From positions 1,604,501 to 1,668,500 of the forward strand of contig NZ_CP029043.1 of NCBI RefSeq assembly GCF_003074055.1: a stretch of DNA of 64,000 nt, written 5' to 3'. Within the stretch, counting starts at the first letter, position 1, and every line of letters begins with the position of its first letter. Source of the DNA: Streptomyces nigra (GTDB lineage: Bacteria > Actinomycetota > Actinomycetes > Streptomycetales > Streptomycetaceae). The position numbers were made by a program, and so were the translations under genes. Of the stretch, positions 50,301-56,794 are shown one piece after another. The notes beneath the pieces were generated by a model. The model was not told where the DNA came from. It ran no database searches and was given only the letters and a program-made list of their open reading frames with translations.

Positions 50301-51095
50301 TCAGGTGACACGAAAGACCGGCCAGCCGATCTCGGTGCGCCATGCGGCGGGATCGCTGGTGTCGCGGGGGCCGACAACGTAGCGCTCCCGTACCGGCCCG
50401 GCCACCGACATCGCGTTCTCCACGACCCAGGTCCCGAGTTCGCCGTACGTGACCTCGATGCCGTCGTGCTCGCCGACGTGGGTGGTCACGGCCAGTTCCG
50501 CGGCCGGCAGAGTCGTGGGGTGCACGCGTCCGGTGCGAGGTGGCGCAGCGGTCGGCAGGTAGACGACCGCGTGACCGCGCTCCTGCTCGAAAAGGGCGTT
50601 GTCGTAGCAGCCGCCCGGCGGTCCGGTCACGGCGGCGCCGACTGCCGCCTCCAATTCGGCCATCGCGCCTGCGTACCAGGTCGCCATGTCTTGATGCCCG
50701 ACCACGGCCTCCACCGCCGCGACCGTCCGGGCGGGCTCCGCTCGCAGCTCGACGTCGATCGGCGCGGGGTCGGGCCGCAGGAGGCGGCGCAGCGACACGA
50801 CCGCGGCGCGGGTGCGGTCGAGCGTGTCCTCGAGGCGTTGCAGGTGGTCCGTGACCAGGGCCGCCCGGACACCGGGGTCGGGGGTCCGCAGGATCTGCTG
50901 CACGTCGTTCAGGGGGACGTCGAGCTCGCGGAGCCGGTGGATGACCTGGGCGGTCGGGATCTGGTCGACGCCGTAGTAGCGGTAACCGGTGGTCTCGTCC
51001 ACCACGGCGGGTTCCAGCAGGGCCGCCTCGTGATACCGGCGCAAGGTTCGTACGCTCAGGTGGGTCAGCCGCGAGAATTCGCCGATGGTCAGCAT
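50301..51095 (-). CDS. MerR-family regulator with GyrI-like effector domain
   Basis: A 264-residue regulator. The MerR HTH ([68 protein letters not shown]) is followed by a coiled coil and a GyrI/BmrR-like domain from about 110 ([31 protein letters not shown]). Such proteins sense hydrophobic drugs. It is divergent from the NTF2-like and SDR genes. A 19-bp-spacer promoter with a CTCCCCC palindrome directly precedes the ATG, as in autoregulated MerR genes. Confidence 0.92.
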   Translation of the reverse strand: MLTIGEFSRLTHLSVRTLRRYHEAALLEPAVVDETTGYRYYGVDQIPTAQVIHRLRELDVPLNDVQQILRTPDPGVRAALVTDHLQRLEDTLDRTRAAVVSLRRLLRPDPAPIDVELRAEPARTVAAVEAVVGHQDMATWYAGAMAELEAAVGAAVTGPPGGCYDNALFEQERGHAVVYLPTAAPPRTGRVHPTTLPAAELAVTTHVGEHDGIEVTYGELGTWVVENAMSVAGPVRERYVVGPRDTSDPAAWRTEIGWPVFRVT

Positions 51096-51101
51096 CCCGT
51101 C

Positions 51102-51132
51102 ATTCTGAACGCTCCCCCTGGGGGAGAGTCCA
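51102..51132 (-). promoter_or_regulatory. MerR-type promoter with 19-bp spacer and palindromic operator
   Basis: On the minus strand -35 TGGACT (51127-51132) and -10 CAGAAT (51102-51107) are 19 bases apart. The spacer holds the perfect palindrome CTCCCCC-A-GGGGGAG (51112-51126). This overlong spacer with a centred dyad is the hallmark of MerR-activated promoters. The start would fall at the ATG (51095), implying a leaderless mRNA. Confidence 0.78.
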
Positions 51133-51173
51133 CGGCTTGACCCTCCCCCGCCGTGAGGTCACACGGTGGGCTC

Positions 51174-51536
51174 ATGACACAGCACACCGATCTCCCCTCC
51201 GACCTGCTCCCGACCACCGTGCGCAGGTTCTTCGCAGCCCACATCGTCCGCGACGCCGACACCGCCTCGTCGTTCCTCGCCGAGGATGCGGTGATCGTCG
51301 ATCAGGACGAGACCTTCCGCGGCCGAGAGAAGACCTACGCGTTCCTGCGGGACGCCGGGTCCGAATTCGAATACACGACCGAGCAAATCGGCGTTCACCG
51401 CGTCGATGGCACCCACTGGGTGGTGACCGTGCGGCTCGAAGGCACCTTCCCGGGTGGCGTCGCCGAGCTCGATTACCGGTTCGCGCTACGGGACGACCTC
51501 ATCGCCGAACTCGTCATCGCCAACCACCCGGCCTGA
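51174..51536 (+). CDS. SnoaL/NTF2-like fold protein
   Basis: A 120-residue cone-shaped alpha+beta barrel protein: [43 protein letters not shown], followed by strands [35 protein letters not shown]. These can be cyclases, isomerases or binding proteins. It is divergent from merR, and a TTGACCCTCCCCC stretch (51137-51149) resembles half of the MerR site. There is no ribosome site before ATG 51174. The SDR gene follows 38 bases downstream. Confidence 0.82.
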   Translation: MTQHTDLPSDLLPTTVRRFFAAHIVRDADTASSFLAEDAVIVDQDETFRGREKTYAFLRDAGSEFEYTTEQIGVHRVDGTHWVVTVRLEGTFPGGVAELDYRFALRDDLIAELVIANHPA

Positions 51537-51574
51537 CCGAACCCGCACCACCTCGATCTTCAGTGGAGAGAAAA

Positions 51575-52360
51575 ATGTCTAGTTCAGATCGCGATCGTCT
51601 CGACGGTCGCCGGGCGCTGGTCACGGGCGGTTCGAAGGGCTCGGGCAAGGCCGTCGTAGAGAGACTGCGAGAGATGGGTGCCGACGTGTGGACCACGGCA
51701 CGCACCATGCCCGGCGGCTACGAGCGCCCCGACCGATTCATCGAGGCGGACACTTCCACGGTGGGCGGTGTGGAGGTTGTGGCGTCCAAGATCTCCGAGG
51801 GAGGTGCGCTGGACATCCTGGTGCACGTTGTCGGAGGGTCGTCAACCCCGCCTGGCGGGTACGCGGCAGCGACTGAGGAGCACTGGCTGGCGGAACTCGA
51901 CCTGAACTTCTTGGGAGCCGTCCGACTGGATCGAGCGCTTCTGCCGGCAATGGTGGAGGCCGGATCAGGCGTAGTTGTCCACGTCACGTCGATCCAGCGT
52001 CAGATGCCGTTGCACGACGCGACGTTGCCGTACGCGTCAGCGAAGGGTGCGCTGCGTACATACAGCAAGGGTCTTGCGAACGAACTGGCGCCACGAGGAG
52101 TGCGAGTAAACGCTGTCAGCCCCGGGGGGATTCAGACCGGAGCGTATGAGGGCTTCATCGACCAGCTCGCCGAGGGCAACGGACTGACCCGCGAGGAGGC
52201 GAAGCAGAGCTTGATGGCTTCCCTCGGAGGGGTTCCGCTCGGAAGGTTCGCATCGACGGAAGAGGTTGCGGACCTGGTCGGCTTCCTTGTCTCGGACCGA
52301 GCCTCATCCATTGTGGGCGCGGAGTACGTCATTGACGGCGGCACTGTCCGAACCGTCTGA
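51575..52360 (+). CDS. Short-chain dehydrogenase/reductase (SDR) family oxidoreductase
   Basis: A 261-residue classical SDR. The NAD(P) motif TGGSKGSG is at 17-24, the catalytic Ser in VHVTSIQRQ, and the Tyr/Lys pair in YASAK (Tyr153, Lys157); the C-terminus has [19 protein letters not shown] 51575 follows GGAGAG. Its third codon positions use more A and T than the neighbours, which suggests recent transfer together with the NTF2-like gene. Target of the divergent MerR regulator is plausible. The substrate is unknown. Confidence 0.9.
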   Translation: MSSSDRDRLDGRRALVTGGSKGSGKAVVERLREMGADVWTTARTMPGGYERPDRFIEADTSTVGGVEVVASKISEGGALDILVHVVGGSSTPPGGYAAATEEHWLAELDLNFLGAVRLDRALLPAMVEAGSGVVVHVTSIQRQMPLHDATLPYASAKGALRTYSKGLANELAPRGVRVNAVSPGGIQTGAYEGFIDQLAEGNGLTREEAKQSLMASLGGVPLGRFASTEEVADLVGFLVSDRASSIVGAEYVIDGGTVRTV

Positions 52361-52673
52361 GCCAAGCACCGGCTCCGAGTAGCCACTCGCGAACTGCTCG
52401 GTCCGACGGCGGAACCCCCTCCTTCACACGGAGAACTCTCAGACGCTGCCGCGACACCGAGAAGCGCGTCGACGACGCCGTCGTCGCGCTTCCGGCGCCG
52501 GCCTGGTCGTCGCGATCGTGCCGCGCGTCCCCCGACGCTGCGCGTCACCAGTTCACGTGTCGAGCGCTCAGGTCGCCCCACCAGATGGCGGGCCGCATTG
52601 GTCACATGACACGAGCCGCTGCCCCGTGAGCTGGGGCAGGCAGGCACCCAGTCGACCACCACAAGGAGAACAC

Positions 52674-52775
52674 ATGACCACGCACATCACGGACCTGCTA
52701 TCCCCCCAGCCGGTCGGACCGCCTCCGCCCTTCGACCCGGAGCTCGCTCCCGTCCTTGAGATCCTGACCAGCTAA
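52674..52775 (+). pseudogene. 33-codon stub of an alpha/beta-hydrolase-like gene
   Basis: ATG 52674 has a perfect AAGGAG six bases upstream and opens a 33-residue frame ending at TAA 52773-52775. PPPPFDPELAPVLEILTS resembles the extreme N-terminus of lipase/esterase-like alpha/beta hydrolases, and the rest of the gene is absent. The stop codon touches the left end of a MITE-like element, so insertion and deletion probably truncated the gene. The 313 bases before it (52361-52673) show no clear gene. It could also be a genuine small peptide. Confidence 0.5.
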
Positions 52776-52938
52776 GGGCCGTCCCGTCATTCCCGGTGGA
52801 TCGGCGCGCGGCGTCGGATGCGGTGCATCGCAAGGCGGCGGGCCGTCCGCATACCGGATGTATGCGGACGACCCGACAACGCGGCGAGGTGCCGTAGCCG
52901 CGTTGTCGGGTCGTCCGCCGGGAATGACGGGACAGCCC
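52776..52938. mobile_element. 163-bp MITE-like element with ~20-bp terminal inverted repeats
   Basis: The ends GGGCCGTCCCGTCATTCCCGG and GGGCTGTCCCGTCATTCCCGG (the latter as reverse complement at 52918-52938) match but for one base. The GTCCCGTCATTCC core resembles termini of actinobacterial IS5-family elements. Inside are two hairpins: a 10-bp stem at 52845-52869 and a perfect 20-bp stem (52866-52885 with 52897-52916). It has no transposase. No clear target duplication is visible. Confidence 0.6.
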
Positions 52939-52966
52939 TGAGGAGTGCGGGCCGTATCAGTCCCCC

Positions 52967-54550
52967 TCAGGCCGCCCAGGGCCAGTCCGCGTCCCGGGCG
53001 CTCTCCAGCAGCGGCACCATCCGGAACGCGGCGTCCGACAGTCCGCCGAACGTGTGCCGGTTCCCGGTGCCCGACGGGCCGTGGCCCGCGCGGTAGCCGG
53101 CGAGGTTCCAGGTGTAGACCGGCACGTCGGCGGGGACCTGCTCGGTCGGGTCGCCGTGGTGGCTGGGGGCGTACTGCTCGTCGGTGACGATCAGCACCCG
53201 GTCGTGCCTGCGGTAGTGCGCGCGGACGGCGCCGGTGGTGTCGGTGCCGCCGAGGTCGCCGAAGCGGCCGAGGATCTTCAGCACCGACTCACCCGCGCGG
53301 AACGGCACGGCGGCGCTGGTGGAGCCGAACTCCACCAGGTCGGCCTTGCGGGCGCGCAGCGCCAGCGCGGTGCCGAAGATCGCCGCCGCGTCGGCGCGGT
53401 TCAGCTCGGAGCGGTCCGACAGCCGCGACCAGAACATCGAACCCGAGCGGTCGACGAGGATCAGCGTCCGGCCCGGCAGGGCGGGCACATGGGCCAGCGA
53501 GTGGCCGAGCGCCTGCTCCAGCGGGTACGCCCAGCGCAGCGAGGGCGCGTGCCGGTACGCGGCGAGGTACCGGAAGGGGAACTGCCGCGACCGCGCGACC
53601 TCCGCCGGGTCGCTGATCCGGGCGGCGACCCGGGCCGCCATCTCGTCGCTGACGCCGGCCTCGTCGAAGTTGCGCAGGTTCCGCACGAGCGCCATCACAC
53701 CCATGGACGGGATGACGGCCTCCCAGGCCGCCTTGTCCATGGGGCCCTGGAGCCAGCCCGCGAGCGCCTCCCAGGTCATCCCGGCCGCCGCCAGCCGCTC
53801 GGCGCCGCCCTCGGACGTGACGAGCGCGCGCCGCTGTCCGACCGGCACCGCCATCAGCTCGCGGTGCGCGGTGAGCACGGCGTCCGCCGCGGGCGGCACG
53901 GCCGTCTCCGGGTGGTGCCGGCGGTCGAGCGCGTACCGGAACAGCTCGCCCTGCCACGGCTTAGCCGGGTCGGGCGCCGCGTGCGTCAGGTTGAGGATGT
54001 CGCCGAAGCGGTAGCCCTTGGACGCGGTGTCGTACTTCAGCAGCGACTTGCCGCTGTAGAGACGGCGCACGGCGTCGGCGATGCCGCGCTTGACGGGCTT
54101 GGGCACATTGCGGCCGTAGGTCGCGGTCCAGTAGGCGAGCAGCTCGCCGGGCTCGTCGGGGCGGCGCAGCACCGAGTCGACGACCCGCCGGTTGGCGGGG
54201 CCGTCGCAGGCGCCCGCGTCCAGGCGCGCCTTCACATACTCGGCGGCGCCCACGAGGGCGGCCGTACGGAGGTTGCCCTCGGTGCGCAGCCAGCCGAGCA
54301 GGCCGGCCGTCCACTCCGGGTCGCTGACGGCGAGTTCGCGCACGAGCGCGGCGAACCGGTCGTCGCGGTCGGCGCCGCTCTCGTAGAAGGTCTTCTGGGA
54401 GACGAAGTTGGCGACGGCGAGCAGGAACAGTTCGGAACGCGCGTCACGCTCGCTTCCCCGGCCGCCCTCATAGGTGCGCAGGACACGGCCGGTCGACGTC
54501 ACCCGCGAGGTGGGCTGCGCCTTGGCGGCCCGCGTGTTGAATCGCGCCAT
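52967..54550 (-). CDS. rsr: TROVE-domain protein, bacterial Ro60 orthologue (Rsr)
   Basis: A 527-residue ring-shaped RNA-binding protein. Residues 1 to about 350 are TROVE HEAT-like repeats (NFVSQKTFYESGADRDDRFAALVRELAVSDPEW, VRRLYSGKSLLKYDTASKGYRFGDILNL, MGVMALVRNLRNFDEAGV). From about 360 a VWA domain has the MIDAS motif DRSGSM (367-372) and later GGTDT. Bacterial Ro proteins bind Y RNAs and, with exoribonucleases such as PNPase, take part in RNA decay and stress survival. Y-RNA-like elements lie immediately upstream on the same strand, as in other bacteria. GAGGGGG precedes the ATG. Confidence 0.93.
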   Translation of the reverse strand: MARFNTRAAKAQPTSRVTSTGRVLRTYEGGRGSERDARSELFLLAVANFVSQKTFYESGADRDDRFAALVRELAVSDPEWTAGLLGWLRTEGNLRTAALVGAAEYVKARLDAGACDGPANRRVVDSVLRRPDEPGELLAYWTATYGRNVPKPVKRGIADAVRRLYSGKSLLKYDTASKGYRFGDILNLTHAAPDPAKPWQGELFRYALDRRHHPETAVPPAADAVLTAHRELMAVPVGQRRALVTSEGGAERLAAAGMTWEALAGWLQGPMDKAAWEAVIPSMGVMALVRNLRNFDEAGVSDEMAARVAARISDPAEVARSRQFPFRYLAAYRHAPSLRWAYPLEQALGHSLAHVPALPGRTLILVDRSGSMFWSRLSDRSELNRADAAAIFGTALALRARKADLVEFGSTSAAVPFRAGESVLKILGRFGDLGGTDTTGAVRAHYRRHDRVLIVTDEQYAPSHHGDPTEQVPADVPVYTWNLAGYRAGHGPSGTGNRHTFGGLSDAAFRMVPLLESARDADWPWAA

Positions 54551-54576
54551 GATGGAATTCCCCCTCTTTTGCTGCT

Positions 54577-54594
54577 GCCTTCACGGAGGAAGGC
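54577..54594 (-). terminator. Small hairpin between the nearest Y RNA and rsr
   Basis: GCCTTC and GAAGGC pair around a six-base loop between the 3' end of Y RNA A and the ribosome site of rsr. It may mark the Y RNA 3' end or attenuate read-through into rsr. Confidence 0.35.
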
Positions 54595-54606
54595 GCGGCA
54601 GAAGGA

Positions 54607-54761
54607 GGGTGCCCGAGGACGAATTCGGCTGCGGTCCTTGTCAACTGGCGCGTCTTCCGTTCCGCCACACCGGCCCTGAGCCGATGACGGGATTCGAACC
54701 CGCACGGGGGATGTCCCCCACCAGTTCCCCGAAGTATCCGCCGCCTGCGCACCGGGCACCC
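54607..54761 (-). ncRNA. yrlA: Y RNA A: YrlA-type RNA with a permuted, class-II tRNA-like module
   Basis: The ends pair as GGGTGCCCG (54753-54761) with CGGGCACCC (54607-54615). Reading the minus strand, the order is: conserved block GGTGCGCAGGC (54743-54753), six bases, TACTTC (54731-54736), link stem AACTGG/CCAGTT, a variable-arm hairpin GGGGG-ACAT-CCCCC, a T arm GCGGGTTCGAATCCCGT (54687-54703), acceptor-like stem CATCGGC/GCCGGTG closed by a TCAGG loop, then a tRNA-Leu-like D arm (54647-54666) and TTCGTCCTC. The acceptor stem is capped and the anticodon arm is replaced by the Ro-binding stem, as in known YrlA RNAs. End points are inferred from pairing. Confidence 0.8.
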
Positions 54762-54770
54762 ACCATGAGC

Positions 54771-54850
54771 TGCGCCTCCCGAGATCGAGTTGGCCGCGGT
54801 CGGGATTCTTTGGAAGAGAAGTAACCGCGGCCGGCGCACCGGGAGGTGCG
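54771..54850 (-). ncRNA. Y RNA C: short Y-RNA-like element without tRNA module
   Basis: Minus-strand order: CGCACCTCCC (outer stem, 54841-54850), GGTGCGCCGGC (54830-54840), six bases, TACTTC (54818-54823), a perfect inner stem GGCCGCGGT/ACCGCGGCC (54824-54832 with 54792-54800), TCGATCTC (54781-54788) and GGGAGGCGC. The block GGTGCGNNGGC-N6-TACTTC and the TCGATCTC strand are the same as in the two longer RNAs, but the T arm, acceptor and D arm are absent. It is 80 bases. Whether it is a separate RNA or a spacer domain of one long transcript cannot be told. Confidence 0.6.
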
Positions 54851-54862
54851 TGAAGTTGTGGT

Positions 54863-55000
54863 GTCCAGAGATCGAAGTCGGCGGAACCGACGTAGGTGCT
54901 CTGACCCCTGAGCTACACCGGCGCGTTGTGCCGGCGGCGGGACTCGAACCCGCGACCGCCCCATTATCAGTGGAAGTAGGTCCTGCCTTCGCACCTGGAC
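54863..55000 (-). ncRNA. yrlA: Y RNA B: YrlA-type RNA with a permuted tRNA-like module
   Basis: The ends pair as GTCCAG (54995-55000) with CTGGAC (54863-54868). Minus-strand order: GGTGCGAAGGC (54985-54995), six bases, TACTTC (54973-54978), T arm GCGGGTTCGAGTCCCGC (54937-54953), acceptor-like stem CGCCGGC/GCCGGTG capped by a 7-base loop (54923-54929), D arm GCTCAGGGGTCAGAGC (54898-54913), then TCGATCTC (54868-54875). The D arm is of ordinary class-I tRNA type, unlike RNA A. A -10-like TACAGT lies eight bases before the outer stem. Confidence 0.78.
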
Positions 55001-55007
55001 GTTCATC

Positions 55008-55013
55008 ACTGTA
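55008..55013 (-). promoter_or_regulatory. Candidate -10 for the Y RNA transcript
   Basis: TACAGT on the minus strand places a start site at about 55001, the first base of the outer stem of Y RNA B. The -35 region is unclear. No such good hexamer precedes RNA A or C, so these may come from the same primary transcript. Confidence 0.4.
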
Positions 55014-55056
55014 AGGAGTGGCCGCGGGAGAGGGCGAGCGAATTAATCGCGGCGCC

Positions 55057-55079
55057 ATCATCTCCCAAAGGAGAGTGAT
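55057..55079 (-). terminator. Hairpin after the 477-residue gene, before the Y RNAs
   Basis: ATCA-TCTCC pairs with GGAGA-TGAT (one bulge) around a short CAAA loop, directly downstream of the minus-strand stop at 55079. It would insulate the Y-RNA promoter from the upstream gene. Confidence 0.45.
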
Positions 55080-56512
55080 CAACTCCCGTGCTGCGAGCGT
55101 GCCTTGAAAGCCGCCTTACGGGCCTCCTTGGCCACCTTCTTGTCCGGGTGAAGCCGGCCCATCGCCTCCAGGACGTCCGCCGTGGCCGGGTGCCCGACCC
55201 GCCACACCTTGTCGAAGAAGCCGCTGTGCTGGGCGGCCAGGCCCTCCACCAGCGCCCGCAGTTCCTCGGAGTTCCCCTCGGCCGCCAGCTGGGCCGCGAG
55301 GGTGTCGATGGTCAGCCAGAACACCAGCTCCTGGGTGGGCGGCGGGACGTCGGCGAAGCCCGCCTCGGACAGCCAGACCCGGGCCAGCCCGCCCAGTTCG
55401 GCGTCGTCGAGGACCTCCCGCAGCGCGGGCTCCGCCTCGGCGCCGACCAGCGACAGCGCCTGCTGGCAGCGCAGCCGGCGCAGCGGCGCCCCCTCGTCCA
55501 GGCCCTTGGCGGCGGACAGCAGCTCCCGGGCGGCGGGGAGCGGGTCACGGCGGGCCAGCCACTGCTCGGTCTCGGCCTGCGCGGCGCTCTGCGGATAGCC
55601 GGCGGTGCCGTCGAGGAGCGTCTCGGCACCCTTGTCCGCGAGGTCGCCGACGGCGGGCGCGTCGAAGCCGGCCTCCAGGAAGCGGGCCCGCAGCCCGTAC
55701 AGCCCGAGCGGGGTGAGCCGGACCATGCCGTAGCGCGAGACGTCGGTGTCGTCGACGCCGGCCGCGGGCTCCTCGGCGCCGTCGGCGTCCGCGAGCAGCG
55801 CCTCGTCGACCGGCTGGTACGCGACGAGACCTGCCGGCTCCAGGGCCCGGAACTGGTCGTCCAGCCGCATCATGGCGTCGGACACCTGCTCCAGCACGTC
55901 GTTGGTGGGTTCGCTCATGTCGCTGGGCACGATCACGGACGCGGCGAGGGCCGGCAGCGGCACCGGGCCGCCCTGGGGGCCGTCCTCGCTGACGGTGAGC
56001 AGGTACAGGTTGCCGAGGACACCGTCGAGGAACTCCGCCTCGCCTTCCGGGTCCCAGTCGAGGGAGGACAGGTCGACCTCTCCCCCGGCCTCCATGGCGT
56101 CGACCAGGTCGTCGAGGTCGGGCACGCCGGCGTCGGCGAGCGCCGTCTCCAGTGCGGCGAGCCACACCGCGAGGACGTCCTGCGGGGCGCCCCGGGTCAG
56201 CAGGTCCAGATCGGCGCCCGCGGTGACCGTGCCGGCCTCCTCGTCGACGACCTCGACCAGTCCGGTGTCGACGGCCACCCGCCAGGCCTCGCTCGTGTGC
56301 GCGGCGGCGTCGTCGCCGGTGAGCCCGAGCACCTCGGCGGCGGCGGGCAGTTGCTCGTCGACGAGGCCGCCGCCCGCGTCGACCCGGGTGTCCGGGCCGG
56401 CCCAGCGGGCCAGCCGGGCGGCACGGGAGAGCAACGGCGTGGACAGCGCGTCCCGCGCCAGCTCCGCTTCGGGGTGCAGCCGTACCGGCGGCAGGGGGGA
56501 GCTGTCTGACAT
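55079..56512 (-). CDS. Conserved actinobacterial hypothetical protein, Ala/Leu-rich, HEAT-like
   Basis: A 477-residue acidic, helical protein (PAARELLSAAKGLDEGAPLRRLRCQQALSLVGAEAEPALREVLDDAELGGLARVWLSEAG is repeat-like). The N-terminal part contains AWRVAVDTGLVEVVDEEAGTVTAGADLDLLTRGAPQDVLAVWLAAL, resembling a winged-helix-like segment seen in streptomycete proteins of unknown function. The C-terminal 30 residues are strongly basic (HPDKKVAKEARKAAFKARSQHGS). There is no signal peptide or membrane helix. It sits upstream of the Y RNA/rsr locus on the same strand but is separated from it by a hairpin, so a functional link is only possible. Confidence 0.8.
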   Translation of the reverse strand: MSDSSPLPPVRLHPEAELARDALSTPLLSRAARLARWAGPDTRVDAGGGLVDEQLPAAAEVLGLTGDDAAAHTSEAWRVAVDTGLVEVVDEEAGTVTAGADLDLLTRGAPQDVLAVWLAALETALADAGVPDLDDLVDAMEAGGEVDLSSLDWDPEGEAEFLDGVLGNLYLLTVSEDGPQGGPVPLPALAASVIVPSDMSEPTNDVLEQVSDAMMRLDDQFRALEPAGLVAYQPVDEALLADADGAEEPAAGVDDTDVSRYGMVRLTPLGLYGLRARFLEAGFDAPAVGDLADKGAETLLDGTAGYPQSAAQAETEQWLARRDPLPAARELLSAAKGLDEGAPLRRLRCQQALSLVGAEAEPALREVLDDAELGGLARVWLSEAGFADVPPPTQELVFWLTIDTLAAQLAAEGNSEELRALVEGLAAQHSGFFDKVWRVGHPATADVLEAMGRLHPDKKVAKEARKAAFKARSQHGS

Positions 56513-56664
56513 CGGCTGGTTCTCCTAGGACTTGCGCGGCCGTACCCGTCGGGGTTCAGCCGCTCAGCCTAGACGGATATCCACCCATGCCGCCCGGTTC
56601 ATCTCCCCGCAGGGCGGCGTACATGGCCGAAACCTTGACAAGTGACATGACCACCAACGAGATT

Positions 56665-56714
56665 ACGCGCGTAGAAATTTGGCGGACATCTGTTCACTGG
56701 ATTTCTACGCGCGT
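56665..56714. promoter_or_regulatory. Long inverted repeat upstream of the secreted nuclease gene
   Basis: ACGCGCGTAGAAAT (56665-56678) is repeated exactly as its complement at 56701-56714, with a 22-base AT-rich spacer. A TTGACA hexamer lies just upstream (56635-56640). The arrangement suggests two bound half-sites over a promoter. It lies in a 282-base gene-free stretch. Confidence 0.55.
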
Positions 56715-56794
56715 CGTCGCACCGCCGGTCGCGCCTCCAGCGTTGCCCGCACCACCCTCGTCCCGGCGCCCACGCATGTCCCCGGAGGGATCCC

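Noticed and set aside
54643..54953. Possible tRNA genes on the minus strand (T arms GGTTCGAATCC/GGTTCGAGTCC and D arms are present)
   Set aside because: The T arm precedes the D arm, the acceptor stem is closed by a short loop, and there is no anticodon arm or CCA-accepting end. The pieces fit permuted tRNA-like modules of Y RNAs, not functional tRNAs.
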